Source of the DNA: RGIG4140 sp045532865
GTDB lineage: Bacteria > Pseudomonadota > Alphaproteobacteria > CAAHEQ01 > UBA3637
Reading direction: 5' to 3'
Length of the DNA: 46,050 bases
Assembly (NCBI GenBank): GCA_045532865.1
Contig: JAZSGT010000019.1
Coordinates: 1 to 46,050 of the forward strand
The notes below the pieces were generated by a model that was given only the letters and a program-made list of their open reading frames with translations, had not been told where the DNA came from and did not search any database. The position numbers were made by a program, and so were the translations under genes. Below are positions 23,351 through 32,361 of the stretch, piece after piece; within the stretch, counting starts at the first letter, position 1, and each line of letters starts with the position of its first letter.

Positions 23351-24523
23351 TTAATTTGTTTTTTCAAATAATTTTTCTATCCAAGTTTTTTCTTCTTTAT
23401 AAATAAGTGTCAAAGAACCATCATTTTGTTTGTGATAAATCTCAATTTCTTTTGAAGGATTTTCAATAATGAAAATATTTTCTTCTCCATTAATGTTTTT
23501 CTTTATATCCAACACTTTGTATTTTTCTTGATTTCGAAAGCGTTCATATACACCTTTTTCATTTGTTGCTTTTAAATAATCAACCCAATCATTATGTTTG
23601 ATATAAAGGCCATCTTCAGGTTCAGCATATCTTTTGCAAGATCTAGAATAAAAAAGATTAAATGTGTACGCATCTATTTTTTTTGTACGATTATTCACTT
23701 TTATCATTTCTTCCATCCGTTCACAGTCATTTGTGAGTTTCTCTGGATTTTGAACACCAAAATGTCTTAATAATCTGTCGGATATAATGCGAGATTGTTT
23801 TTTAATTGTATCATAGTATTCTTTTGAGTTTGTTTTATGTCTGCGAAGGCGAATGAGTTGTTCATTAAGCATTCTTAATTTGCCTCCTTTCATGAAAATT
23901 TGAGCCCAAAAATCATAATCTTCAGAACTTATCATATTTTCATTATAGCGAATATTATGTTTTCTGATAAAGTCCGTTCTAAAAACAGCGATATTTGTAA
24001 AATAGTTCTTTAAATGAAAAATAATATCAAATCGAAGAGGAGGAACCCAATTGTTTTGCCAAGACTCTGGTTGACCTGTTTCATGATAAAGAGCATTAAG
24101 AGCAATTACATCTTCATTTTTTTCAAGATAATCGACAGATTTTTTCAATCTTTCGGGCTCAGAATAATCATCAGAATCCATAATGGCAATGTATTTCCCT
24201 TTCGCAGCATCTGTTCCTCTGTTTCTGGAATAAGAAATACCTTTATTTTTAGGGTTTGTTAAAATTTTAATTCTGGGATCGCTTTGCGCATATGTTTGAA
24301 GGAGAGCTCCAGAACCGTCCGTAGAGCCGTCATCAACAATAATGAACTCAAAATTTTTATATGTTTGATTGAGTATAGATTCAATAGATTGAGGTAGAAG
24401 GGCTGCTCTGTTATAGGTAGGCATAACAACGGACACAAGAGGGTCTTTATTTGACAAGTATGAATAAACAGCTACGCCAAAAATAAGAATTGGGACGGTC
24501 GAAAGTAAGATATATTTCTTCAT
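23351..24523 (-). CDS. Family 2 glycosyltransferase with N-terminal membrane anchor
   Basis: The 390 residues have a GT-A fold of family 2: VSVVMPTYNRAALLPQSIES, FIIVDDGSTDGS, the metal-binding DSDD in IAIMDSDDY, and SSEDYDFWAQ as the catalytic-base region. About 150 residues of unassigned C-terminus follow. What is unusual is the N-terminus: MKK plus a hydrophobic helix (about 4-23) before the GT domain. By the positive-inside rule this would put the catalytic domain in the periplasm, where nucleotide sugars are absent; it may instead be a reversed anchor. It starts one base after the yqgE stop, so it belongs to the FYDLN-yqgE transcript. Confidence 0.88.
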   Translation of the reverse strand: MKKYILLSTVPILIFGVAVYSYLSNKDPLVSVVMPTYNRAALLPQSIESILNQTYKNFEFIIVDDGSTDGSGALLQTYAQSDPRIKILTNPKNKGISYSRNRGTDAAKGKYIAIMDSDDYSEPERLKKSVDYLEKNEDVIALNALYHETGQPESWQNNWVPPLRFDIIFHLKNYFTNIAVFRTDFIRKHNIRYNENMISSEDYDFWAQIFMKGGKLRMLNEQLIRLRRHKTNSKEYYDTIKKQSRIISDRLLRHFGVQNPEKLTNDCERMEEMIKVNNRTKKIDAYTFNLFYSRSCKRYAEPEDGLYIKHNDWVDYLKATNEKGVYERFRNQEKYKVLDIKKNINGEENIFIIENPSKEIEIYHKQNDGSLTLIYKEEKTWIEKLFEKTN

Positions 24524-24524
24524 T

Positions 24525-25130
24525 TTAAGCTTTCCCTGATATATTTGTTAAATAAAAATGGTTCACACCAAGAGTTTCAATTGCCTTTTCCCACTTGTGC
24601 TCAAATGGTATTTCAAATAATAAATTCCATGTTGCAGGGACCGTTAGCCAAACATTGCTCATAATTTCATCTTCAAGTTGTCCTCTAATCCAAGAGGCGC
24701 ATCCAAGAGCAATTAATTTGTTTTCAGGTCCTTTTCCATTTGCAATATCCTCTATAATATCTTGTGTAGAGGTAAGTGCAACATTACTTTGAATATAGCA
24801 GGTTTCAGGTGTAAAATAATCCCCAGAATGAATAATAAAGCCATGTGTGATTTGGTCTGGACCACCGAGTAGAATTTGAGGTGTTGCCGTATCTAGACTG
24901 ACAGGTTCAATTCTTAATTGCGTTAAAATATCATTAAAAGACATTTTAACAGCAGGTTTATTAATCACAATTCCATGAGCCCCAAGCTCTTGAGTGTGTT
25001 CATAAATATAAATAACGGTTTTGTTAAATCTTAAGTCATCAATCCCTGGCATGGCAACAAGAAGTTGTCCTTTCAGAGATTGAAAAAATAAGTTTTTTTC
25101 ATTATTTATCGGTTTGTTCTTCGTCGTCAT
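24525..25130 (-). CDS. yqgE: YqgE/AlgH family protein
   Basis: The family has a conserved fold but no settled biochemical role. Signatures are GQLLVAMPGIDDLRFNKTVI, HGIVINKP, LGGPDQITHGFIIHS and GCASWIRGQLEDEI. The start is uncertain: ATG at 25130 gives 201 residues; a TTG at 25142 would give 205 and lies nearer an ACAGG. Either way the start overlaps the end of the FYDLN gene by about 30-40 bases. It is the middle gene of a three-gene minus-strand operon. Confidence 0.9.
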   Translation of the reverse strand: MTTKNKPINNEKNLFFQSLKGQLLVAMPGIDDLRFNKTVIYIYEHTQELGAHGIVINKPAVKMSFNDILTQLRIEPVSLDTATPQILLGGPDQITHGFIIHSGDYFTPETCYIQSNVALTSTQDIIEDIANGKGPENKLIALGCASWIRGQLEDEIMSNVWLTVPATWNLLFEIPFEHKWEKAIETLGVNHFYLTNISGKA

Positions 25131-25467
25131 ATTGATCAACAATACCTGTTAATTCTGGTCTGTCTGATTCTTCTAAATCGGGTTCATCATCTAAGATTTC
25201 TAAATCATCAGGTCCGATATCGTCATCTGACAAAGGAATATCTTCAGTCATTTGCAACAAAGCTTCTTCATCCAATGTATCATCTTCAATTTTGGGAGCT
25301 GCTTTTTTAGCAAGTTTAAGCAGTTGTTTGGTTTTATTTTCTGCATAGGAGTCAAGAGTGTACTCCTCTTTGCATTTTGGACAAGAAAAACTTTTTTTGT
25401 TCATATCATAAAAAAAAGTGCCACATTTTAAACATTTACGTTTTAATCCCCATTCTGGTTTTGCCAT
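25102..25467 (-). CDS. FYDLN-type zinc-ribbon acidic protein
   Basis: A 121-residue protein of the alphaproteobacterial FYDLN_acid family (TIGR02300). The N-terminal zinc ribbon has two knuckles, CLKCG and CPKC, around FYDMNKKSF, the family's eponymous FYDLN stretch with Met in place of Leu. The rest is very acidic (runs of Asp and Glu). Its function is unknown. TGGAGG precedes the ATG. Its position divergent from cmk-rpsA is typical of alphaproteobacteria and is one of the best taxonomic signs here. Confidence 0.9.
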   Translation of the reverse strand: MAKPEWGLKRKCLKCGTFFYDMNKKSFSCPKCKEEYTLDSYAENKTKQLLKLAKKAAPKIEDDTLDEEALLQMTEDIPLSDDDIGPDDLEILDDEPDLEESDRPELTGIVDQYDDEEQTDK

Positions 25468-25505
25468 TTTAATCCTCCATAATAAAAAAAACTTGTTATT
25501 TGTGC

Positions 25506-25533
25506 CTTTTACATGTTATGTTCAATTTGTCAA
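25506..25533 (-). promoter_or_regulatory. Possible promoter of the FYDLN operon
   Basis: On the minus strand: an exact TTGACA (25533-25528), 16-base spacer, TAAAAG. The -10 is weak. Confidence 0.35.
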
Positions 25534-25565
25534 TAAAAAAATTAAAAAAGAGGAAAATTTTTACA

Positions 25566-26228
25566 ATGAATATTATTGCAATTGATGGTTCTTCTTCAGC
25601 AGGGAAGGGAACATTAGCGTTAAAATTGGCTGAAACATTGGATTATGCCTATCTAGACACCGGTGCTTTATATCGAGGTGTTGGTTTTCAAATGTTGGAG
25701 AAGGGGTTGAATCCAGAAGATGAAATTGAGGCTGTTCGAGTTGCTCAAAGCCTTAATATTGATGAAATGTTGACACTTCAAGACGATTCGAAAATTCGAA
25801 ATGAGGTTTGTGGAAAAGCAGCATCATTGGTTTCAAGGTTACCAGGGGTTAGAAAGGCTCTTTTTGATTTTCAAAGACGATTCGCTTTAAATCCGATTAA
25901 AAAAGATAAAACACCAGCAAAAGGAGCTATTTTAGATGGCCGAGATATTGGGACAGTTATCTGTCCAGAAGCGCCAGTTAAGATATTTTTAACAGCAAAT
26001 AATGAAATTCGTGCAAAAAGACGATTTAAAGAGTTGCAATTAAAAGGATTATGTGTTATATTTGAAGACGTTTTGTCAGATATCATCATGCGTGACAAGC
26101 GAGATAGTGAACGAGCAACAGCTCCATTAAAGCCTGCTGATGACGCATTGGTTATTGATACTTCTGATATGACTGCTGACGATGTATACGCCCAAGTCGT
26201 TCAGTATATCAAGGGGCGGATTGACTAA
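25566..26228 (+). CDS. cmk: Cytidylate kinase
   Basis: Cmk phosphorylates CMP and dCMP with ATP. The 220 residues show a P-loop GSSSAGKGT at 8-16, the YLDTGALYRG motif, ILDGRDIGTVICPEAPVKIF and the lid arginines in RDKRDSERATAPLKPA. The ATG at 25566 follows an AGAGGA; an in-frame upstream extension to 25500 has no support. rpsA follows after 53 bases, the conserved cmk-rpsA order. Confidence 0.95.
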   Translation: MNIIAIDGSSSAGKGTLALKLAETLDYAYLDTGALYRGVGFQMLEKGLNPEDEIEAVRVAQSLNIDEMLTLQDDSKIRNEVCGKAASLVSRLPGVRKALFDFQRRFALNPIKKDKTPAKGAILDGRDIGTVICPEAPVKIFLTANNEIRAKRRFKELQLKGLCVIFEDVLSDIIMRDKRDSERATAPLKPADDALVIDTSDMTADDVYAQVVQYIKGRID

Positions 26229-26233
26229 AGTCC

Positions 26234-26252
26234 CCAAAGCAAAAGGCTTTGG
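26234..26252 (+). promoter_or_regulatory. Hairpin in the rpsA leader
   Basis: CCAAAGC / GCTTTGG, a perfect 7-bp stem with a 5-base loop, 29 bases before the rpsA ATG. No T-run follows, so it is not a terminator. It may be part of a translational control element; rpsA of E. coli is autoregulated through leader hairpins, but that these are equivalent is inference. Confidence 0.4.
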
Positions 26253-26281
26253 TGGCCAACTATATTTTTAAGGATTAATTA

Positions 26282-28009
26282 ATGAGCACAATTGAAAACC
26301 AAATGCCAGCAGAAGATTTTGGCGCTTTGTTAGACGAGTTTATGGGTAAAGGTTCTTTACAAGGTAAAGTAATCTCTGGCAAAATCGTTGGTTTTGATGA
26401 TGACTACGTCACAGTTGACGTTGGTTTAAAATCAGAAGGTCGTATTCCTGTTTCAGAATTTGGTGTACAGACACTTAACTTAAATGACAGCGTTGATGTT
26501 TTTGTTGATCGTTATGAAGACAAAGATGGTAATGTTGTTTTATCACGTGAAAAAGCACGCCGTGAAGAAGTTTGGGGTGATTTGGAAAAATCACTTGCTA
26601 ACGGTGAACACGTTATTGGTACAATTTTTGGTCGTGTAAAAGGTGGTTTCACTGTTGACTTAAATGGGGCAACAGCATTCTTGCCTGGTTCACAAATTGA
26701 TGTTCGTCCAATCAGAGATATCACACCATTAATGGGTGTTGCTCAACCATTTGCTCTTTTGAAAATGGATAGAGTTCGTGGAAACATTGTTGTTTCTCGT
26801 CGTGCTGTTTTGGAAGAAACAAGAGCTGAACAACGTTCTGAAATTATTAAAAACCTTTCTGAAGGTCAAATTGTTGAAGGGACTGTTAAAAATATCACAG
26901 ATTACGGTGCATTCGTTGATTTGGGTGGTGTTGATGGTTTATTACACGTTACAGATATTTCATGGAAACGTATTACAAACCCAGCAGAAGTTTTGACAGT
27001 TGGTCAACCAGTTAAAGTTCAAATTATTAAATTTAACACAGACACAGGTCGTATTTCACTTGGTATGAAACAATTAGAAAGCGATCCATGGGTTGGTGTG
27101 AACGAAAAATTCCCAGTTGGGGCAACATTTAAAGGTAAAATCAGCAACATCACAGATTACGGTGCATTTGTTGAATTAGCTAACGGTGTTGAAGGTTTAA
27201 TCCACGTTTCAGAAATGAGCTGGACAAAGAAAAATGTTCACCCAAGCAAAATCGTTTCATTGAGCCAAGAAGTTGAAGGTATTGTTTTGGATGTTGATGA
27301 ATCAAAACGCCGTATCTCACTTGGTATGAAACAAATTCAAGAAAATCCATGGAAAGCATTTGCTGATACACACGCAGTCGGTGATGTTATCGAAGGTGAA
27401 ATCAAAAACATGATTGAATTTGGTATCTTCATTGCTTTAAATGATGATATTGATGGTATGATTCACACTTCAGACCTTTCATGGGAAAAATCAAGTGAAG
27501 AAGCAATCAAAGATTACAAAAAAGGCATGGTTGTCAAAGCTAAAGTTTTAGACATCGATGTTGAAAAAGAACGTATTTCTTTGGGTGTTAAACAATTGAC
27601 AGAAGATCCATTTGCAGATGCTTCTGACAAAATTAAAAAAGGCGAAATCGTAACAGGTATCGTTTCTAATATTGAAGAAGGCGGAATTGAAGTTGAAGTT
27701 AATGGCGTTAAAGGTTTCATCAAACGCACAGACCTTGCTAAAGACCGTGCTGAACAAAAAACAGAACGTTTCGCTATTGGTGAAAAAGTGGATGCTAAAG
27801 TCACATCATTCGATGCAAAAACACGCAAATTGACATTATCAATTAAAGCTCGTGAAGTTGCAGAAGAAAAAGCAGCTATGGAAGAATTTGGTTCTACAAA
27901 TGCTGGTGCTTCTTTGGGTGATATTTTAGGTGATGCATTAGCAAAAGCTAAAAAAACAACAAAGAAAAAAGCTGCTAAAGAAGAAGCAAAAGAAGAAGTT
28001 GCTGAATAA
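26282..28009 (+). CDS. rpsA: 30S ribosomal protein S1
   Basis: S1 binds mRNA leaders on the 30S subunit. The 575 residues contain six S1 (OB-fold) domains; the repeats are clear in GTVKNITDYGAFVDLGGVDG, GKISNITDYGAFVELANGVE, GEIKNMIEFGIFIALNDDID and GIVSNIEEGGIEVEVNGVKG. The C-terminus is an Ala/Lys/Glu tail typical of alphaproteobacterial S1. AAGGATT precedes the ATG. It is downstream of cmk, and a GC-rich terminator follows the stop. Confidence 0.97.
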   Translation: MSTIENQMPAEDFGALLDEFMGKGSLQGKVISGKIVGFDDDYVTVDVGLKSEGRIPVSEFGVQTLNLNDSVDVFVDRYEDKDGNVVLSREKARREEVWGDLEKSLANGEHVIGTIFGRVKGGFTVDLNGATAFLPGSQIDVRPIRDITPLMGVAQPFALLKMDRVRGNIVVSRRAVLEETRAEQRSEIIKNLSEGQIVEGTVKNITDYGAFVDLGGVDGLLHVTDISWKRITNPAEVLTVGQPVKVQIIKFNTDTGRISLGMKQLESDPWVGVNEKFPVGATFKGKISNITDYGAFVELANGVEGLIHVSEMSWTKKNVHPSKIVSLSQEVEGIVLDVDESKRRISLGMKQIQENPWKAFADTHAVGDVIEGEIKNMIEFGIFIALNDDIDGMIHTSDLSWEKSSEEAIKDYKKGMVVKAKVLDIDVEKERISLGVKQLTEDPFADASDKIKKGEIVTGIVSNIEEGGIEVEVNGVKGFIKRTDLAKDRAEQKTERFAIGEKVDAKVTSFDAKTRKLTLSIKAREVAEEKAAMEEFGSTNAGASLGDILGDALAKAKKTTKKKAAKEEAKEEVAE

Positions 28010-28033
28010 TTAGCGTTTTTCTAAGTCGTTAAA

Positions 28034-28070
28034 GGGTGCGCTGTCGGTTGATGGCGCATTCTTTTTTTTG
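28034..28070 (+). terminator. Intrinsic terminator after rpsA
   Basis: A TGCGC / GCGCA stem with a 12-base loop, followed by TTC and eight T. Confidence 0.7.
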
Positions 28071-28184
28071 TTGTTATTTTATAAAAAAAAGAGATTGATT
28101 TAATAATGTGATAATTTAAGTTTAAAAAATATCGCATTTTAAAAAAATAATTTTTTTAAAGAGTGTTTTATATATTTAGAAACA

Positions 28185-28213
28185 TTGACAAATTAATGGC
28201 GCTATGATATAAT
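28185..28213 (+). promoter_or_regulatory. Exact-consensus sigma-70 promoter
   Basis: TTGACA, 17-base spacer, TATAAT: all twelve hexamer bases and the ideal spacing. The start site near 28220 leaves a leader of about 20 bases before the ATG at 28240, with AAGGAG in it. Confidence 0.9.
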
Positions 28214-28239
28214 TCTTCTTCGTGTTTGAAGGAGAATAT

Positions 28240-30483
28240 ATGTTAAAATTATTATCAGCTGAAGAGGAAAAAGACTTTTTAGATTTTCGAATTAAAAAAT
28301 TAAAAAAAAAGGTTCAAAGATTCCTTTTTGAAAATAAAGGGGATAAAAAGGCTTTTCTTCCTATTTTTCGTCTTTTTTTATTGGCTGAAAATTATGGTGC
28401 TGAAGATTTAATTTTATATGATGAAATTAAACAGAATTTAAATGATTTATCATTATTAAATCAGATTGTGCAAGATTTTAGAACAAAAGTGCGTTATTAT
28501 GATAATGATATTCGAAAAATTGTTTTAAAAGGACAAAAATTAAGGGAAGGGTATAAACCTTCTTATCCCAGTTTTTTTCAGGATAAAGATCGTGTTTATT
28601 TGAAGATAAACCCAGCTTCTTCTGGTTTTTTGTTTTTGAAAAATTTGATTGATAAGATAAATCTTTCAATTCCAAGTGAAGAGCATTTTAAAGTTGTTGA
28701 AAAAGGTTTTTCATTTTTGGTCCAGTCTGCAAAAGATCAAAAATGTCATACGCATGTTATTGGTACAAAAGCAGGTCGTTTTTTGAAAAAACAGTCAGAT
28801 TTTCTCTCTCAAATATTAACACGTGTTTCTTCTTCTAACCTAGCTGAAGATTTTGTTTCTTATTTAAACGGAATTCATTCGTATCAAGATTATTTGAATA
28901 CGTATTCAAAATTTAAAAGTAGGTCTCGTTTTTCAATGCCAAGAGCATTAATAAACCCTGTTTTATTTTATGAAGTGATGTCAAAAGGAGCTCTTGCTTC
29001 AAGTGATGATTTGAAAAATCGATTGATTGCTTTGCGAGAATTTTATTTAAAGCAATATCAGGATTTTCATCTGATGCAAGCTGTTCATAAAGGGAATGAA
29101 CAAAAAAATGAAACAATTGACATGCTTGTTCTTTCAAAATACCCATCTGATATTGCCAAAATGAGTGCTTATACTGAGTATTCAAAAAATGAGTGGGGTT
29201 CGTGTTTGGTTCCTGGAGGAAGCAATGCGCATCATCTTCCTGATGAAATTGGGAAAGGTGTTTTTGTTGCGTTTGGGATTAATTCAAAAAATCCAGCCAA
29301 AAAGTTAGCACGTATCAGTGTTAAACCTTATCGAAATGAACAAGGAGATGTTTATTTTAAATCTGGTTATATGTATGGGTTGAAAATACCTGAGGTTCAT
29401 GAGCAGTTAGATTCATTTTTGGCACAGTATCAAAAAAAATCGCGGGGGGCTTTTTCACTTGTTAAGGGCTGTTATAAAGATGCTGAAGCAGAAACATATT
29501 ATTTTGAAATGGATGAGTTTGATATTTTAAAACATCAGAAATTGAGCTGTTCTGAGGGTGTTGAGGGTCGCATAGGTGTTGGTAATCCCCAGCGCAAAAA
29601 GTATTCTTTTACAAGAGAATTTGAGTCTATCATGGGTTTAATGTTTGATTCTAGACCCAAAGTATCAGTCGCTACGGATGGGGTTGAACCTTATGTTTCT
29701 TTTAAAAATATGGATATATATGGTATTTTTGAGTGCTATTATTTTTCAAAAAAACATGTTGACTTGTTGCCCTATCACGCAGATGAATTGTGCTTGTTAT
29801 CTTCTAATATTCATGATTTTAAAGGGGTAAATAAGAGATATTTTGCATTACAAATGCACTTGAGTAACAGTTTAAAGTCGTTAGAAGGAATTAGTCCTTA
29901 TTGTTCAGATGTTTCATTTACCCGTATGCAAATAAAAACACCTGTTTTTAAGTTGCCATCTGTTGTGCGTAATTTTGAAAGTGGTGTAACAACTTTTGAA
30001 ACAGGGCACCTTGATTTGTCTGAAGCAACAGGTGTTGTTCGAATTGGGGAATCTGATTTAAGAGGTGTAAAAGAAATTTCATTACCTAAAAATGCTGATA
30101 AGGTTGAATTTCTTTTTTTGAGATTTCCATCTTTGATTTCTTTAGATATTTCTGGGGTAAAAGAATTTGAATTTATGCCTTTAAATGGTGTTGTTTTAAA
30201 GGATTTTAAATTAGGGGAGGGGTTGAAAAAAATCTCGATGACATATGTTTCATTCTCTCAAGGAACTGAACTTGATTTTTCAAATTGTTGTAAAGGTGTT
30301 TATTTAAATAACCTTTCTTTAGAAAATGTTACAAAACTTCTTTTACCGAAAGATGCAAAAGTTTGTTTGAATGACGTTGTTCTGCCATATAATATGGATG
30401 CAAAAAAAGTTATTGCCCGTGGTGGATATAACTTGCAACAAGCAAAATTAACAACTTTTGAAAGAGGTATGGAAAGAAACTAA
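28240..30483 (+). CDS. Large unknown protein with leucine-rich-repeat-like C-terminus, 747 aa
   Basis: I cannot name the family. Residues 1-270 are helical and basic. Around 300-420 there is a compact region with KYPSDIAKMS (from 300), WGSCLVPGG (W319), and then KGVFVAFGINSKNP and ARISVKPYRNEQGDVYFKSG; it looks like a defined enzymatic or binding fold. From about 580 to 710 short strands repeat irregularly (LDLSEATGVVRIG, ISLPKNADKVEFLFL, LISLDISGVKEFEFMP), like a leucine-rich solenoid. There is no signal peptide. The ATG at 28240 follows AAGGAG; a GTG six codons upstream is in frame but inside the site. An exact-consensus promoter drives it. Confidence 0.75.
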   Translation: MLKLLSAEEEKDFLDFRIKKLKKKVQRFLFENKGDKKAFLPIFRLFLLAENYGAEDLILYDEIKQNLNDLSLLNQIVQDFRTKVRYYDNDIRKIVLKGQKLREGYKPSYPSFFQDKDRVYLKINPASSGFLFLKNLIDKINLSIPSEEHFKVVEKGFSFLVQSAKDQKCHTHVIGTKAGRFLKKQSDFLSQILTRVSSSNLAEDFVSYLNGIHSYQDYLNTYSKFKSRSRFSMPRALINPVLFYEVMSKGALASSDDLKNRLIALREFYLKQYQDFHLMQAVHKGNEQKNETIDMLVLSKYPSDIAKMSAYTEYSKNEWGSCLVPGGSNAHHLPDEIGKGVFVAFGINSKNPAKKLARISVKPYRNEQGDVYFKSGYMYGLKIPEVHEQLDSFLAQYQKKSRGAFSLVKGCYKDAEAETYYFEMDEFDILKHQKLSCSEGVEGRIGVGNPQRKKYSFTREFESIMGLMFDSRPKVSVATDGVEPYVSFKNMDIYGIFECYYFSKKHVDLLPYHADELCLLSSNIHDFKGVNKRYFALQMHLSNSLKSLEGISPYCSDVSFTRMQIKTPVFKLPSVVRNFESGVTTFETGHLDLSEATGVVRIGESDLRGVKEISLPKNADKVEFLFLRFPSLISLDISGVKEFEFMPLNGVVLKDFKLGEGLKKISMTYVSFSQGTELDFSNCCKGVYLNNLSLENVTKLLLPKDAKVCLNDVVLPYNMDAKKVIARGGYNLQQAKLTTFERGMERN

Positions 30484-30500
30484 CCCCAAGAAAGTGTTTT

Positions 30501-31475
30501 TTATCCAATAACGTTTTGAGCTGTTAATAAGCCTCTTTGAACCAAAATATTTTTGCTGATTGCGATTTTTTCTTTCTGAACATTTTTATTTTCAGGGAAT
30601 TTGAGTTGTCTGAATTTATCATAATCTGAAGCAACTCGTTCTAAAATAGCGTCATGTTCCTCATTGTGATTTGGATTTTCGTTAATAGCAACCAAAATTT
30701 GTTGCAATTCAGCAATGCTCATTTTTCTGACCTTTTCATCATTTTGAATGATAAAAAAAGATGGATTTTTGTCAGAAAGTTTAATTCGAAAGAAGTTTTT
30801 GTTAATATGACCTAAAATAATGGCTGTATTTCCATCAACAAAAATAGTAGGAGTTTCATTCTCAGGTTGGTTAAAAACCATTTGAGGATAGACTCTTTCT
30901 TCCTCTTTCATAATTTTTAATGCACGCGCTTTTTGAATGCGTTTTTTTTCTTCAAGTATTCTTTGTTCTTTTAGGCGTTGTTTTTCGGCAAGTTTTTGAG
31001 CACGTTTAGCTTCTTTTTCTGCCTTTTTCGCAGCATTTTTTTGTTCATAGACGGCTTTATTATCCATGAATTTTTTAAATTCACGCTCTTTTTTCTTTTG
31101 TTGTTCTATTTTTTCAAATGACGTCATGGCTTTTGCATCATCTTTTGAAACACCACAATAAGAAGTTGCTTTTTTATTTTTTTCAACCATGATTTTCATT
31201 TGAGAAATAATTTCTTCATTTTCAGGTATATTGGGAATACGTTCTAAAATCATCTTTAATAATTTGTCAGCTTTAGGTCCCGTAACGTTTTTATTGCCCC
31301 CATAAGGCATTTTACCCGAACACCAGCGAATGAATGTCATATTATTGTCATTAGTGGTTCTGGCAACCATAAAATTTTTGCCACCTAACACGCCAAAACA
31401 ATAGCCATCATCAATTTTTATAACTTCATTAAATGAGCGATAAATTTTACGACCTGAAATTTCTACTTCCTTCAT
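30501..31475 (-). CDS. Hypothetical protein with central charged coiled coil, 324 aa
   Basis: I do not recognise a family. Residues 1-110 form a globular part with Cys26, Cys52 and Cys107. Residues about 120-195 are an almost continuous Lys/Glu/Ala/Arg helix that would form a long single helix or coiled coil. The last 125 residues appear alpha/beta (TPTIFVDGNTAIILGHINK). There is no signal peptide. AGGAG precedes the ATG and a good promoter lies at 31507-31535. It converges on the 747-residue gene with only 17 bases between the stops and no visible terminator. Confidence 0.72.
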   Translation of the reverse strand: MKEVEISGRKIYRSFNEVIKIDDGYCFGVLGGKNFMVARTTNDNNMTFIRWCSGKMPYGGNKNVTGPKADKLLKMILERIPNIPENEEIISQMKIMVEKNKKATSYCGVSKDDAKAMTSFEKIEQQKKKEREFKKFMDNKAVYEQKNAAKKAEKEAKRAQKLAEKQRLKEQRILEEKKRIQKARALKIMKEEERVYPQMVFNQPENETPTIFVDGNTAIILGHINKNFFRIKLSDKNPSFFIIQNDEKVRKMSIAELQQILVAINENPNHNEEHDAILERVASDYDKFRQLKFPENKNVQKEKIAISKNILVQRGLLTAQNVIG

Positions 31476-31506
31476 GTGAACTCCTATATTTTTTTAAATT
31501 TAGATA

Positions 31507-31535
31507 ATAATATCATAAAATTATTGTTTTGTAAA
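31507..31535 (-). promoter_or_regulatory. Promoter of the 324-aa gene
   Basis: On the minus strand: TTTACA, 17-base spacer, TATTAT; about 30 bases before the ATG at 31475. Confidence 0.55.
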
Positions 31536-31644
31536 GTTTTTTCAATAAATATTTGTCATTTTGAATTGTGAATTAAAAAATATTTGATAAAAGTACTTGA
31601 AAAAGAAGAAAAAATTTTTTAATATGGATGAAAAGGAGGTTAAA

Positions 31645-31866
31645 ATGCATTTTCAAAATCTTGGAATCCCATCTCATTTAGTGCCAGATACGGCGTTATA
31701 TTGTGTGAATGTGCCTCATTGTGTTTCATCAGACTTTGTTGCTTATCCAGATATGGGAAAAATGCCTAATCAGGCTGAAATAGCTCCGGTTCAAATTATT
31801 TCGAATAAAAAATTTTTTATGCAAAAATCTGTTGAGAAAAATAGCTCTTGTTTAAAAGAAAGATAA
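31645..31866 (+). CDS. Small hypothetical protein, 73 aa
   Basis: The 73 residues match nothing I know. There are Cys residues in LYCVNVPHCVSS and near the end (NSSCLKER). The ATG at 31645 has an excellent AAGGAGG site at the right distance, which is the main support; an upstream in-frame extension would run through that site. It ends 5 bases before the GNAT gene, so the two share a transcript. It could be a small partner of the acetyltransferase. Confidence 0.55.
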   Translation: MHFQNLGIPSHLVPDTALYCVNVPHCVSSDFVAYPDMGKMPNQAEIAPVQIISNKKFFMQKSVEKNSSCLKER

Positions 31867-31871
31867 AACAT

Positions 31872-32357
31872 ATGTTTGTTAGGCCGGCAACTCTTGATGA
31901 TGTTGAAAAAATTGTTCAAATTCATGTTACAGCGTGGAAGATTTCATACAGGGGTTATATTAAGGATTCTATTTTAGATAGTTCTTATTTTGATGTGAGC
32001 GAAAAAAGAATTGAAAAGATGAAAATACCTGTTGAAAAAGGGCTTGTCTTTGTTGCCGAGGAGGAGGGGCAAATAAAAGGTTTTATTGGACTTGCTGATT
32101 TTGATAAGACGAATGCCGAAATAAAGGTTTTTTATGTCGATCCTTTTGAGCAAAGGAAGGGATGTGGACAATTGTTGTTTTTGTATGTTAAAGATTATTT
32201 AAAATCACAAGGCGTTCAACACATCAATCTATTCACATTGGAAAATTATCCCATTTCTAATCAATTTTATCAAAAACAAGGGTTGAAATTGACAGGTACA
32301 CGTCAATACATTGAGTGGTTTGAAGAAATGGTTCATGAATATGAGATGAATTTATAA
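31872..32357 (+). CDS. GNAT-family N-acetyltransferase
   Basis: The 161 residues fit the GNAT fold. FVRPATLDDVEKIVQIH is the N-terminal strand-helix, FVAEEEGQIKGFIGL is strand 4, and motif A is VFYVDPFEQRKGCGQLLF with the acetyl-CoA-binding Q-R-K-G-C-G. NQFYQKQGLKLTGTRQYIEW is motif B. The substrate is unknown. The start at 31872 (MFVRPAT) fits the domain edge, although its ribosome site is weak; an in-frame TTG at 31848 overlaps the upstream gene. It converges on the sulfur operon with four bases between the stops. Confidence 0.88.
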   Translation: MFVRPATLDDVEKIVQIHVTAWKISYRGYIKDSILDSSYFDVSEKRIEKMKIPVEKGLVFVAEEEGQIKGFIGLADFDKTNAEIKVFYVDPFEQRKGCGQLLFLYVKDYLKSQGVQHINLFTLENYPISNQFYQKQGLKLTGTRQYIEWFEEMVHEYEMNL

Positions 32358-32361
32358 TCTC

